Both the position numbers and the translations under genes were made by a program. The notes beneath the pieces were generated by a model, which was given only the letters and a program-made list of their open reading frames with translations, ran no database searches and was not told the DNA's origin. Shown one piece after another: positions 53,932 to 62,251 of a stretch of DNA of 64,000 bases. The stretch's first letter is position 1. Each line of letters begins with the position of its first letter. Origin of the DNA: an uncultured Flavobacteriaceae bacterium (GTDB lineage: Bacteria > Bacteroidota > Bacteroidia > Flavobacteriales > Flavobacteriaceae). Location of the stretch: NCBI GenBank assembly GCA_947488435.1, contig CANKZG010000001.1:2286308-2350307 (forward strand), given 5' to 3'.

Positions 53932-55020
53932 TTAATTTTTATAAAATGAAACGCTTCCATAATCACTTGTAATGGAAACTGTATTTCCGCTATTTGCATT
54001 CCCATAGTATCCTTTATAATATTTTTCAGAACGCTTTTCTTTACTGATGTTTATATCAAAGTCTTCTTTTCCGCTCACACCAGCATATTCTGTGGTGATT
54101 TCAAAACTAAAATGATATTGCGGATCATATCCTATTTTAATGCCGGTATAGTCTGAACGAAGATCAATATTGCCTGCATCCTGAGCCATTTTACTAATAC
54201 GAATGGAGCCGTAATCAGCATTTACATCCACATTACCATGTACCGTTCCAAACTTAACATTAATATAGTCTCCGTTTCCACTAATATTATTGGCCGAACC
54301 AATTTCTAAATTTCCATAATCACTGGAGTATTGTAAATTTTCCATCTCCGTAACAGTGGAGTTGGTGTAATCCGCTTTTATCATAAGATCACCAGCTTTT
54401 TCGACCGTGAAACCAGAATAATCTGCGTTAATTTCACCGCTGTTGATATATCCAAAAGTAGATTTTGAAGTGTAATCAAAGTTTATATCGTTATTTCTTC
54501 CGCGTAATTCTCCGATGTTTAACCTTCCGTAATCACAACTAATTTTTGCGTGACCATCTATTCGGTTTAAGTTAATATTACCGTAATCGTTATTAAGATT
54601 TACACTGTTCTTAATAGGGACTTTTATAGTGTAGTTTATTTGCACATTTACATTATTTCGTTTTCCCCATTTCCAACCCCAATTTTTGCTATCTCCAAAG
54701 ATAGTTCGGGCTGAAACCAAACTGCTAGTACCGTCAAAATCAACCTTAATTTCATCTAACTTGTCTTGTACTTTTTGTTCGTTATTCCCATTAGTTTTAA
54801 TATGGACTTCGATTACAACTCTATTTTCATTCCAAGATGTAATGTTAAGGTTTCCATAGCGATTATTAATCTTAAGCAATGCATTTTCGTTTACCTTAAA
54901 TTCTTCTTTCAAAGTCTTTTCCTTGGTATATTTCCCCTTTAGGTTACCATTATTAGCCAAAACTAGTGCAGGGCAAACTATGAAAATAACTAGTATATAT
55001 TTAAATAATATTGTTTTCAT
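53932..55020 (-). CDS. Exported DUF4097-type repeat protein
   Basis: The 362-residue protein has a signal peptide (MKTILFKYILVIFIVCPALVLA). A beta-helix-like body follows with about eleven x-D-Y units (NDYGNINLN, CDYGRLNIG, ADYSGFTV, SDYGNLEIG, ADYGSIRIS, SDYTGIKIG, SDYGSVSFY and others). This fits the DUF4097 family adhesin type. Its start overlaps the anti-sigma-like gene by 20 bases. The next gene, DUF2807, follows after 19 bases. The two repeat proteins could form one surface or sensing complex; this is inference. Confidence 0.85.
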   Translation of the reverse strand: MKTILFKYILVIFIVCPALVLANNGNLKGKYTKEKTLKEEFKVNENALLKINNRYGNLNITSWNENRVVIEVHIKTNGNNEQKVQDKLDEIKVDFDGTSSLVSARTIFGDSKNWGWKWGKRNNVNVQINYTIKVPIKNSVNLNNDYGNINLNRIDGHAKISCDYGRLNIGELRGRNNDINFDYTSKSTFGYINSGEINADYSGFTVEKAGDLMIKADYTNSTVTEMENLQYSSDYGNLEIGSANNISGNGDYINVKFGTVHGNVDVNADYGSIRISKMAQDAGNIDLRSDYTGIKIGYDPQYHFSFEITTEYAGVSGKEDFDINISKEKRSEKYYKGYYGNANSGNTVSITSDYGSVSFYKN

Positions 55021-55564
55021 TAGAATAATCTTTTAAATTTTTAAATGTTTCTATTTGTTCTAGAACTCCTTCCAAGAGATCTACGCGTGTCTGGAAGTTA
55101 TTGATCATGGCTCTTAAAATAAGTTTGTTATCGCCGCCGTTCAATAGGTCTTGTTCTAGATCTTTATAATTGGCTTCAAGTCTTTTCAATTGTAGCATTG
55201 CATCATCTACAATCATTTTGGTTTCAGCTGTACTTTCACCTTCTAATTTTTGCAATTGCTCATTAATTAAACTAGCAAAGTAAAATTCAGTTTGTGAAAC
55301 TTCCGGGGAAATTTCCGCCACTTGTTCTGCGGTGGTACTTGTACTATTGGTGTAAAAATTAATTCCCAATACACATAGTAGAGCTATGGAGGCTGCTATC
55401 GATAGCATTTTCCACCAGCTGGTTCCTCTTTCTGATGATGCTACGGTATCTTTGGAAGTGTTTAACTTTTCCAAAAATCGCTCTTCGTGCCCTAGCGTTG
55501 GTTCCTCAAAATCAAAGGATCCTTCTAATTTTTCAAACAGCTTTTTTAAATCTTCTTCTTTCAT
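55001..55564 (-). CDS. Single-pass membrane protein, probable anti-sigma factor
   Basis: This 187-residue protein has a cytoplasmic N-terminus (MKEEDLKKLFEKLEGSFDFEEPTLGHEERFLEKL), one membrane helix (WWKMLSIAASIALLCVLGIN, about 47-66) and a helical periplasmic coiled-coil-like tail. The gene starts two bases after the sigma factor stop. An anti-sigma role is inferred from this position and topology; no zinc-binding HxxxCxxC is visible. Confidence 0.7.
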   Translation of the reverse strand: MKEEDLKKLFEKLEGSFDFEEPTLGHEERFLEKLNTSKDTVASSERGTSWWKMLSIAASIALLCVLGINFYTNSTSTTAEQVAEISPEVSQTEFYFASLINEQLQKLEGESTAETKMIVDDAMLQLKRLEANYKDLEQDLLNGGDNKLILRAMINNFQTRVDLLEGVLEQIETFKNLKDYSNENNII

Positions 55565-55566
55565 AA

Positions 55567-56121
55567 TTACGCAAGTATCATTTTTTTTCTCAAACTTTCT
55601 TTAGCTCTTGAAATTGTAGTTCTACAATTTGCATAGCTCATATTCATTATTGTACTTATTTCTTCATAATCGTACCCTTCTATTAAATGTAAGGTCAAAG
55701 AAATTCTGTAATTGTCTTTAAGTTGTTTCATGGTTTCCATCACTTTTTGAGCCTTCAGTTCCGTAAACACATGATCTGAAGAAATTCCGTCATTATCTTC
55801 GACCTTGTACATTAATTCATCATTTAGAGCAACTTCATTATTTTTCCGTTGCTTTCTGTAATGATAAATACTGTTGTTAATTACAATTCGTTTTAACCAG
55901 GACCCGAAAGTAACCTCTCCTTTAAATGTATGCAGTTTCGTAAACGCGTTCAGAAACGATTCTTGCATTACATCTTCCGCTTCGGCACTATCTTTTACAA
56001 TTCGTAAGGCTGTGTTGTACATAGCTTTGTAATAACGATTGTAAATTTCCAACTGTGCACGTTGCTTCCCTTGTAAACACCCTTGCAATAAAGCATCAGT
56101 ATGTTCTATTTTTTGGCTCAA
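55567..56121 (-). CDS. ECF-type RNA polymerase sigma factor
   Basis: The 184-residue protein has sigma region 2 (AEDVMQESFLNAFTKLHTFKG and FGSWLKRIVINNSIYHYRK) and region 4 (LKDNYRISLTLHLIEGYDYEEISTIM followed by YANCRTTISRAKESLRKK). It heads an operon with an anti-sigma-like membrane protein, DUF4097 and DUF2807 genes. Autoregulation is plausible but not visible in sequence. Confidence 0.95.
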   Translation of the reverse strand: MSQKIEHTDALLQGCLQGKQRAQLEIYNRYYKAMYNTALRIVKDSAEAEDVMQESFLNAFTKLHTFKGEVTFGSWLKRIVINNSIYHYRKQRKNNEVALNDELMYKVEDNDGISSDHVFTELKAQKVMETMKQLKDNYRISLTLHLIEGYDYEEISTIMNMSYANCRTTISRAKESLRKKMILA

Positions 56122-56337
56122 AAAGTAAATGGTTTGCTTTAGAGATGATTCATTTTAACAAATGTTACAGTTTTTTTTAAAAACTTTTGGTGTATTGGCA
56201 CAACAATTGAAAAAGTAAAAGAAAGAACAAACCTTTTAAAGGTCGGAAACGGGCATTTTAGTTAGGTTTAGGCGATTACAGATTTAATAAAAAAAAGATT
56301 TCTGTTTAAAAAATGACAGAATGACTGAAATATAGCT

Positions 56338-58788
56338 ATGGCAAACGATAAATTTATAAGTTTTGACAGTATGTCATTACAAGGGATTGATGAGGATTCG
56401 GAATTAATTCCTTTGATGACGCCGGAAGATGAAGAGGAAATAAATAATGAAGCGCTACCAGATACTTTACCAATACTTCCTCTACGGAATACAGTATTAT
56501 TTCCTGGAGTGGTGATTCCTATTACTGCAGGGAGAGACAAATCCATTAAACTAATTAAAGACGCTAATAATGGATCTAAGGTAATAGGTGTTGTTTCTCA
56601 GAAGGATGAGAGTGTTGAAAATCCTGGGGTTAAAGATATTAATGATACCGGTACTGTTGCCCGTATTCTTCGGGTGCTGCAGATGCCTGACGGGAATACT
56701 ACAGTTATTATTCAAGGAAAAAAACGGTTTAAAGTAGCAGAGGTTTTAACGGAGAAGCCCTATATGACAGCTACAGTTCGTGATACTAATGAGGAGCGAC
56801 CAGTTGAAACAGATAAGGAGTTTTTGGCCATTATCGATGCCATTAAAGAATTGGCATTAAAAATAATCAAGAATAACCCTAATATTCCGAGTGAAGCTTC
56901 TTTTGCGATTAAGAACATTCAAAGCAACTCTTTTATGATCAATTTTGTTTCTTCTAATCTTAATATGGGGGTTAAAGAGAAGCAAGAATTATTAGAAATA
57001 AATAGTTTGCAAGAGCGTGCGTTAACTACTTTAAAGCACATGAATGTAGAACTTCAAAAATTAGAATTGAAGAACGATATTCAATCAAAGGTTCGCAGTG
57101 ATATGGACCAGCAACAACGAGAATATTTTTTACATCAACAAATGAAAACTATTCAAGAAGAATTGGGAGGTATTTCATATGATGAAGAGATAGAGGAAAT
57201 GCGTGAAAGAGCGCTGGATAAAAAGTGGGATACAAAAATTGCAGAGCATTTTGAAAAAGAAATTTCTAAAATGCAGCGCATGAATCCACAGGTTGCCGAA
57301 TACTCAATACAACGCAATTACTTAGATTTATTTTTGGATCTCCCCTGGAATGAGTTTTCTAAAGATAAATTTGATCTGAAACGAGCTCAGAAAATACTGG
57401 ATAGAGATCATTACGGTTTAGAGGATGTAAAGCGAAGGATCATTGAATATTTAGCAGTTTTAAAACTGCGAAACGATATGAAATCTCCAATCCTATGCCT
57501 ATATGGCCCTCCGGGTGTTGGTAAGACCTCTTTAGGAAAATCGGTTGCAGAAGCGCTTGGGAGAGAGTATGTTCGGATGTCTTTAGGAGGCCTTCGTGAT
57601 GAAGCCGAAATTAGAGGACATCGGAAAACTTATATTGGGGCTATGCCAGGAAGGATTGTGCAGAGTGTTAAAAAAGCTGGTACGTCTAATCCCGTGTTTA
57701 TCCTGGATGAAATTGATAAATTATCAAGTAGTCATCAGGGAGATCCTTCTTCTGCAATGTTGGAGGTTTTAGATCCAGAGCAAAATAGTGAGTTTTACGA
57801 TAATTTTTTAGAAATGGGTTACGATCTTTCTAAAGTGATGTTTATTGCTACGGCTAATAATTTAGCTACTATTCAACCCGCTTTACGAGATCGAATGGAA
57901 ATTATAAATGTATCAGGCTATACTATTGAAGAAAAGGTAGAAATTGCTCGAAAACACCTACTTCCTAAGCAATTAAAAGAACATGGTTTAGAAACCAAGG
58001 ATCTTAAAATAGGGAAAGTACAGTTAGAAAAAATTGTGGAAGGTTACACCAGAGAATCTGGAGTACGTTCTTTAGAAAAGCAATTGGCAAAGATGGTACG
58101 TTTTGCGGCAAAATCCATTGCAATGGAGGAGGAGTATCAGATTAAAGTATCCAATACAGATGTAGAAACCATTTTAGGGCCTGCTCGTTTGGAACGGGAT
58201 AAGTATGAAAACAATGATGTTGCAGGAGTCGTTACGGGTTTAGCATGGACTAGCGTTGGAGGAGATATCTTGTTTATAGAGTCTATCCTATCTAAAGGAA
58301 AAGGTACATTAAGTGTTACCGGAAACTTAGGTAAAGTAATGAAGGAGTCTGCTACTATTGCACTTGAGTATATTAAATCTAATGCAGATAGCTTTGGTAT
58401 TGATGCGGGTATTTTAGATACCTATAATATTCATATTCACGTTCCTGAAGGGGCTACACCTAAGGATGGTCCTAGTGCTGGTATTACAATGTTAACGTCT
58501 TTGGTATCGCTTCTCACACAGCGAAAAGTAAAGAAAAGTTTGGCAATGACAGGTGAAATTACCCTAAGAGGAAAAGTACTTCCTGTAGGAGGAATCAAAG
58601 AAAAAATCCTTGCAGCAAAGCGAGCGCGAATTAAGGAATTAATATTGTGTGAAGAAAACAGAAAAGATATTTTAGAAATTAAACCCGAGTATTTAAAAGG
58701 ATTAAAATTTCATTATGTCACAGAAATGCATGAGGTTATTGACATTGCCGTAACAGGACAGCGTGTAAAGAATCCTAAAAAACTATAG
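56338..58788 (+). CDS. lon: ATP-dependent protease Lon
   Basis: This 816-residue protease degrades misfolded and regulatory proteins. It has the N-terminal LON domain ([19 protein letters not shown]), the AAA+ module with Walker A ([14 protein letters not shown]) and Walker B ([11 protein letters not shown]), and a C-terminal protease domain with catalytic Ser 713 ([10 protein letters not shown]) and Lys 756 ([13 protein letters not shown]). The acidic N-terminal extension before the LON domain is a Bacteroidota feature. cmk follows 74 bases later on the same strand. Confidence 0.98.
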   Translation: MANDKFISFDSMSLQGIDEDSELIPLMTPEDEEEINNEALPDTLPILPLRNTVLFPGVVIPITAGRDKSIKLIKDANNGSKVIGVVSQKDESVENPGVKDINDTGTVARILRVLQMPDGNTTVIIQGKKRFKVAEVLTEKPYMTATVRDTNEERPVETDKEFLAIIDAIKELALKIIKNNPNIPSEASFAIKNIQSNSFMINFVSSNLNMGVKEKQELLEINSLQERALTTLKHMNVELQKLELKNDIQSKVRSDMDQQQREYFLHQQMKTIQEELGGISYDEEIEEMRERALDKKWDTKIAEHFEKEISKMQRMNPQVAEYSIQRNYLDLFLDLPWNEFSKDKFDLKRAQKILDRDHYGLEDVKRRIIEYLAVLKLRNDMKSPILCLYGPPGVGKTSLGKSVAEALGREYVRMSLGGLRDEAEIRGHRKTYIGAMPGRIVQSVKKAGTSNPVFILDEIDKLSSSHQGDPSSAMLEVLDPEQNSEFYDNFLEMGYDLSKVMFIATANNLATIQPALRDRMEIINVSGYTIEEKVEIARKHLLPKQLKEHGLETKDLKIGKVQLEKIVEGYTRESGVRSLEKQLAKMVRFAAKSIAMEEEYQIKVSNTDVETILGPARLERDKYENNDVAGVVTGLAWTSVGGDILFIESILSKGKGTLSVTGNLGKVMKESATIALEYIKSNADSFGIDAGILDTYNIHIHVPEGATPKDGPSAGITMLTSLVSLLTQRKVKKSLAMTGEITLRGKVLPVGGIKEKILAAKRARIKELILCEENRKDILEIKPEYLKGLKFHYVTEMHEVIDIAVTGQRVKNPKKL

Positions 58789-58850
58789 AACAATCTATTA
58801 CTGCGATTTCAATTTGTAGTTATAATACCATAAAAGCATCATTTTCTTAG

Positions 58851-58858
58851 TACTTTTG
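58851..58858 (+). promoter_or_regulatory. Probable -7 promoter box immediately upstream of cmk
   Basis: TACTTTTG, an exact match to TAnnTTTG, ends only four bases before the cmk ATG at 58863. If used, the transcript would start at or within a few bases of the start codon, so cmk mRNA could be leaderless. No -33 TTTG stands at the usual spacing. Confidence 0.4.
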
Positions 58859-58862
58859 ATCT

Positions 58863-59558
58863 ATGGAGAAGAAAATCACTATCGCAATTGATGGATATTC
58901 CTCTACTGGAAAAAGCACCATTGCTAAACAACTGGCAACAGCCCTGGGGTATGTTTATGTAGATACCGGAGCAATGTACCGAGCGGTAACACTCTTTGCA
59001 TTGCGAAATGGAAGTATTGCAGATACAGATGAGGATGTTGATAATATTGTTTCTCTATTATCAGAAATACGATTAAAATTTGTTCCTAATTCAAGTTTAG
59101 GGTATTGCGAAATGTATTTGAATGATGAAAATGTAGAAGCAGAGATACGAACACTTCATGTTTCCCAATTTGTAAGTAAAGTAGCGGCGATCGAAGCAGT
59201 GCGTGTTAAACTTGTAGAATTGCAACAAGCGATGGGAAGGGAAAAGGGTATTGTTATGGATGGTAGAGATATAGGAACTGTAGTTTTTCCGGATGCAGAA
59301 CTTAAAATTTTTATGACTGCCTCTCCTGAAAAAAGGGCATATCGTAGGTATAAAGAATTATTAGATAGAGGTGATAAGGTTACCTATGAAGAAGTTCTTA
59401 AAAATGTAGAACATAGAGATTATATAGATACGAATCGAGAATTCTCCCCCCTTAGAAAAGCAGAAGATGCTATAGCATTTGATAATAGTGATATGGGACT
59501 TAAAGAACAATTTGAGCGTATTTTGTCGTATTCCCAAAGAGTTATAGCTAGAGCATAA
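58863..59558 (+). CDS. cmk: (d)CMP kinase
   Basis: This 231-residue enzyme phosphorylates CMP and dCMP in the cytoplasm. It has the P-loop GYSSTGKSTIAKQLA (residues 11-25), the LGYVYVDTGAMYRAVTLFAL nucleotide-binding segment, VMDGRDIGTVVFPDAELKIF and the TASPEKRAYRRYKEL lid. It sits between lon and rpsA, the common cmk-rpsA neighbourhood, here with a short convergent LysM gene in between. A strong hairpin terminator follows. Confidence 0.97.
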   Translation: MEKKITIAIDGYSSTGKSTIAKQLATALGYVYVDTGAMYRAVTLFALRNGSIADTDEDVDNIVSLLSEIRLKFVPNSSLGYCEMYLNDENVEAEIRTLHVSQFVSKVAAIEAVRVKLVELQQAMGREKGIVMDGRDIGTVVFPDAELKIFMTASPEKRAYRRYKELLDRGDKVTYEEVLKNVEHRDYIDTNREFSPLRKAEDAIAFDNSDMGLKEQFERILSYSQRVIARA

Positions 59559-59572
59559 AGGTATAAAACCAT

Positions 59573-59604
59573 AAAAAAAGGACGCAATTAATTGCGTCCT
59601 TTTT
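59573..59604. terminator. Bidirectional Rho-independent terminator between cmk and the LysM gene
   Basis: A 20-base perfect palindrome (59580-59599) is flanked by seven A to the left and five T to the right. It can serve cmk (plus) and the convergent LysM gene (minus). Confidence 0.85.
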
Positions 59605-59638
59605 CCGTTGGATTACTTAGTTGGGTGTTGAATTTTCC

Positions 59639-60019
59639 CTATAAATTTGGAATCACCAATACCTGATCTGGATGAATTACATCTGGATTTTTTAAGATGT
59701 TGGTATTTGCCTCAAAAATAGCTGTGTATTTCATGGCATTTCCGTAATAGTGTTTCGCGATTTTACTTAATGATTCTCCACTCTTTACCGTATGGCGGTG
59801 GTATACTGAATCATCTTCTACCGAAATGTTAGCTTTTATGTCTGTTGGATTTTCTCCACCGATTTCTTTGATTTTATCCCAAAGTAAATTCTTCTCATAA
59901 GGCGTATTGGCAGTTCCTTTTATCTTTAGTACGCCTCCATCTTCAGATACGTCCCCATTCTTTATGCCGATTTGCTGACCTAGATCCAAAAGACCTTGGT
60001 ATTTTGATTTGGTACTCAT
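59639..60019 (-). CDS. BON-LysM protein (Kbp/YgaU-like)
   Basis: The 126-residue protein has an N-terminal BON-like domain (about 1-65) and a C-terminal LysM domain ([20 protein letters not shown] ... [16 protein letters not shown], about 73-126). This two-domain order matches E. coli YgaU/Kbp, a potassium-binding cytoplasmic protein. There is no signal peptide, so a cytoplasmic role is likely. It stands alone and is convergent with cmk. Confidence 0.9.
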   Translation of the reverse strand: MSTKSKYQGLLDLGQQIGIKNGDVSEDGGVLKIKGTANTPYEKNLLWDKIKEIGGENPTDIKANISVEDDSVYHRHTVKSGESLSKIAKHYYGNAMKYTAIFEANTNILKNPDVIHPDQVLVIPNL

Positions 60020-60132
60020 AATAGTCGTGTTTTAATGTTTAGATTTTATGTCCCTCAATATAGTAATTCTTCGTAGAATTTAAGCTAAAAATTAGAAAAT
60101 ACTAAAACTGTATTAAGCTTACGATAAAAGTC

Positions 60133-60164
60133 TTTGTAGAACAAATTAATTAATTGTACTTTTG
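60133..60164 (+). promoter_or_regulatory. Promoter of rpsA
   Basis: TTTG (60133-60136) and TACTTTTG (60157-60164) are separated by 20 bases, matching the Bacteroidota -33 TTTG and -7 TAnnTTTG pattern very well. The transcript would begin near 60170, leaving a leader of about 110 bases before the rpsA ATG at 60280. Confidence 0.8.
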
Positions 60165-60279
60165 CACTCCTTTTTAGCAAAGAATCAAGAGGAAAAGGGA
60201 ATCATGAAAAGAAGATAATCACTTCTGTAACTATTGTTTAACTCTTGTAAAGTTGCAGAATACAAAATTAAATCAGCAC

Positions 60280-62118
60280 ATGGCTGAAGAAAAAACAAAA
60301 GCTCCTGCAGAAGAAACTGCAGTTGCACCGCAAGAAACTAAAGTTGAAGCTCCGGTTCAGGATCCTCAAGAATTTCTAGAAAATTTTAATTGGGAAAAAT
60401 ACGAACAAGGAATTGAGCGTGTAGAAGATTCTAAGCTACAAGAATTTGAAACTTTGGTAGCAGAGAATTTTGTAGATACTGCAGATGAAGAAGTTGTTAA
60501 CGGAACTGTAGTACATCTTACCGATCGAGAAGCTATTATTGACATCAACGCGAAATCTGAAGGAGTTATCTCGTTAAATGAGTTTCGTTACAATCCAGAT
60601 TTAAAAATTGGAGATAAGGTAGAAGTACTTATCGATATCCGAGAAGATAAAAGTGGCCAGTTGGTGCTTTCTCATCGTAAAGCAAGAACAATCATGGCAT
60701 GGGATAGAGTTAATGCTGCCCATGATAAAGAAGAAGTGGTCAATGGTTTTGTAAAATGCAGAACAAAAGGTGGAATGATTGTAGATGTTTTTGGTATTGA
60801 GGCATTCCTTCCAGGTTCGCAAATCGATGTAAAACCAATTCGAGATTACGATCAGTATGTTGGAAAAACAATGGAATTTAAAGTGGTTAAAATTAATCAC
60901 GAATTTAAAAACGTTGTAGTTTCTCATAAAGCGCTGATCGAAGCAGATATCGAAGAGCAGAAGAAAGAAATTATTGGTCAATTAGAAAAAGGCCAGGTTC
61001 TTGAAGGTGTTGTTAAAAATATTACCTCTTACGGGGTATTTATCGATCTTGGTGGTGTAGATGGATTAATCCATATTACAGATCTTTCTTGGAGTAGAAT
61101 TAATCATCCAAACGAGGTTGTTGAATTGGATCAACGTTTAAATGTTGTAATCCTAGACTTCGATGATAATAAATCTAGAATTCAACTTGGATTAAAACAA
61201 TTAGAGAAACATCCATGGGAAGCACTAAGTGATGAAATCAAAGTTGGAGATAAAGTAAAAGGTAAAGTTGTTGTAATTGCAGATTACGGTGCCTTTATTG
61301 AAGTGGTAGAAGGAGTGGAAGGACTTATTCACGTTTCTGAAATGTCTTGGTCTACACATTTACGTTCTGCACAAGATTTTGTAAAAGTAGGCGATGAGGT
61401 TGAAGCAGTAGTATTGACCTTAGACCGAGAGGAACGTAAAATGTCTCTAGGTATAAAGCAATTAACTCCAGATCCTTGGACAGATATTACAACAAAATAC
61501 CCTGTAGGCTCACGTCATAAAGGTATTGTTAGAAACTTTACAAACTTTGGTGTCTTTGTAGAATTAGAAGAGGGAATTGATGGACTTATCTATATTTCTG
61601 ATCTTTCTTGGACTAAGAAAGTAAAACACCCATCAGAATTTGTTACTGTGGGAGATACTTTAGAAGTTGAAGTATTAGAATTGGATGTGGAAGGACGTAA
61701 ATTAAGTTTAGGTCACAAGCAAACAACGGAAAACCCTTGGGATAAATATGCTGACGACTACGGTTTAGGAACAGTTCACAAAGCAAGTATTGCTGAAATC
61801 GTTGACAAAGGTGCCACTATTAACTTTAATGAAGATATAGTAGCTTTTGTGCCTTCACGTCACTTAGAGAAGGAAGATGGCAAGAAATTGGCTAAAGGTG
61901 AAGAAGCTGAATTTAAAATCATTGAATTTAATAAAGAATTCAAGAGAGTTGTAGCCAGTCATACGGCAATTTTTAGAGAAGAGGAGCAACGTATTGTTCG
62001 TACAGCAGCTAAGAAGGCCGCTGCCGCAGCAGATGAGGCGAAACCAACTTTAGGAGATGCTAACGATCAGTTACAAGCACTTAAAGATAAAATGGAAGCA
62101 GACGCTAAAAAGAAGTAA
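60280..62118 (+). CDS. rpsA: 30S ribosomal protein S1
   Basis: This 612-residue protein has an acidic, Glu/Pro/Ala-rich N-terminus and six S1 repeats. Examples are NGTVVHLTDREAIIDINAK, EGVVKNITSYGVFIDLGGV, KGKVVVIADYGAFIEVVEG and KGIVRNFTNFGVFVELEEG. The Bacteroidota S1 carries the extra acidic extension before the first domain. The frame could begin at TTG 60253, but ATG 60280 (MAEEKTKAP) is preferred. S1 unfolds and holds mRNA on the 30S subunit. It has its own promoter and a strong terminator. Confidence 0.97.
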   Translation: MAEEKTKAPAEETAVAPQETKVEAPVQDPQEFLENFNWEKYEQGIERVEDSKLQEFETLVAENFVDTADEEVVNGTVVHLTDREAIIDINAKSEGVISLNEFRYNPDLKIGDKVEVLIDIREDKSGQLVLSHRKARTIMAWDRVNAAHDKEEVVNGFVKCRTKGGMIVDVFGIEAFLPGSQIDVKPIRDYDQYVGKTMEFKVVKINHEFKNVVVSHKALIEADIEEQKKEIIGQLEKGQVLEGVVKNITSYGVFIDLGGVDGLIHITDLSWSRINHPNEVVELDQRLNVVILDFDDNKSRIQLGLKQLEKHPWEALSDEIKVGDKVKGKVVVIADYGAFIEVVEGVEGLIHVSEMSWSTHLRSAQDFVKVGDEVEAVVLTLDREERKMSLGIKQLTPDPWTDITTKYPVGSRHKGIVRNFTNFGVFVELEEGIDGLIYISDLSWTKKVKHPSEFVTVGDTLEVEVLELDVEGRKLSLGHKQTTENPWDKYADDYGLGTVHKASIAEIVDKGATINFNEDIVAFVPSRHLEKEDGKKLAKGEEAEFKIIEFNKEFKRVVASHTAIFREEEQRIVRTAAKKAAAAADEAKPTLGDANDQLQALKDKMEADAKKK

Positions 62119-62136
62119 ACTTTCATTTTTATACAT

Positions 62137-62171
62137 AAAAAAAAGCCGCAACATTTGTTGCGGCTTTTTTT
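62137..62171 (+). terminator. Rho-independent terminator of rpsA
   Basis: A GC-rich 8-bp stem (62145-62152 with 62157-62164, loop ATTT) is flanked by eight A upstream and seven T downstream. It closes the rpsA transcript and may also stop the convergent gene. Confidence 0.92.
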
Positions 62172-62251
62172 GTTTCTAAAAACAGCTATAAAAAGATTTG
62201 GGAATGGGACAAGCGTCCACTACGTTTTGATCTAAGGGTAATCTCTTGTTT

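Noticed and set aside
60253-60279. TTG at 60253 as the rpsA start
   Set aside because: The ATG at 60280 gives the usual acidic N-terminus (MAEEKTKAP). The extra nine residues have no S1-family character.
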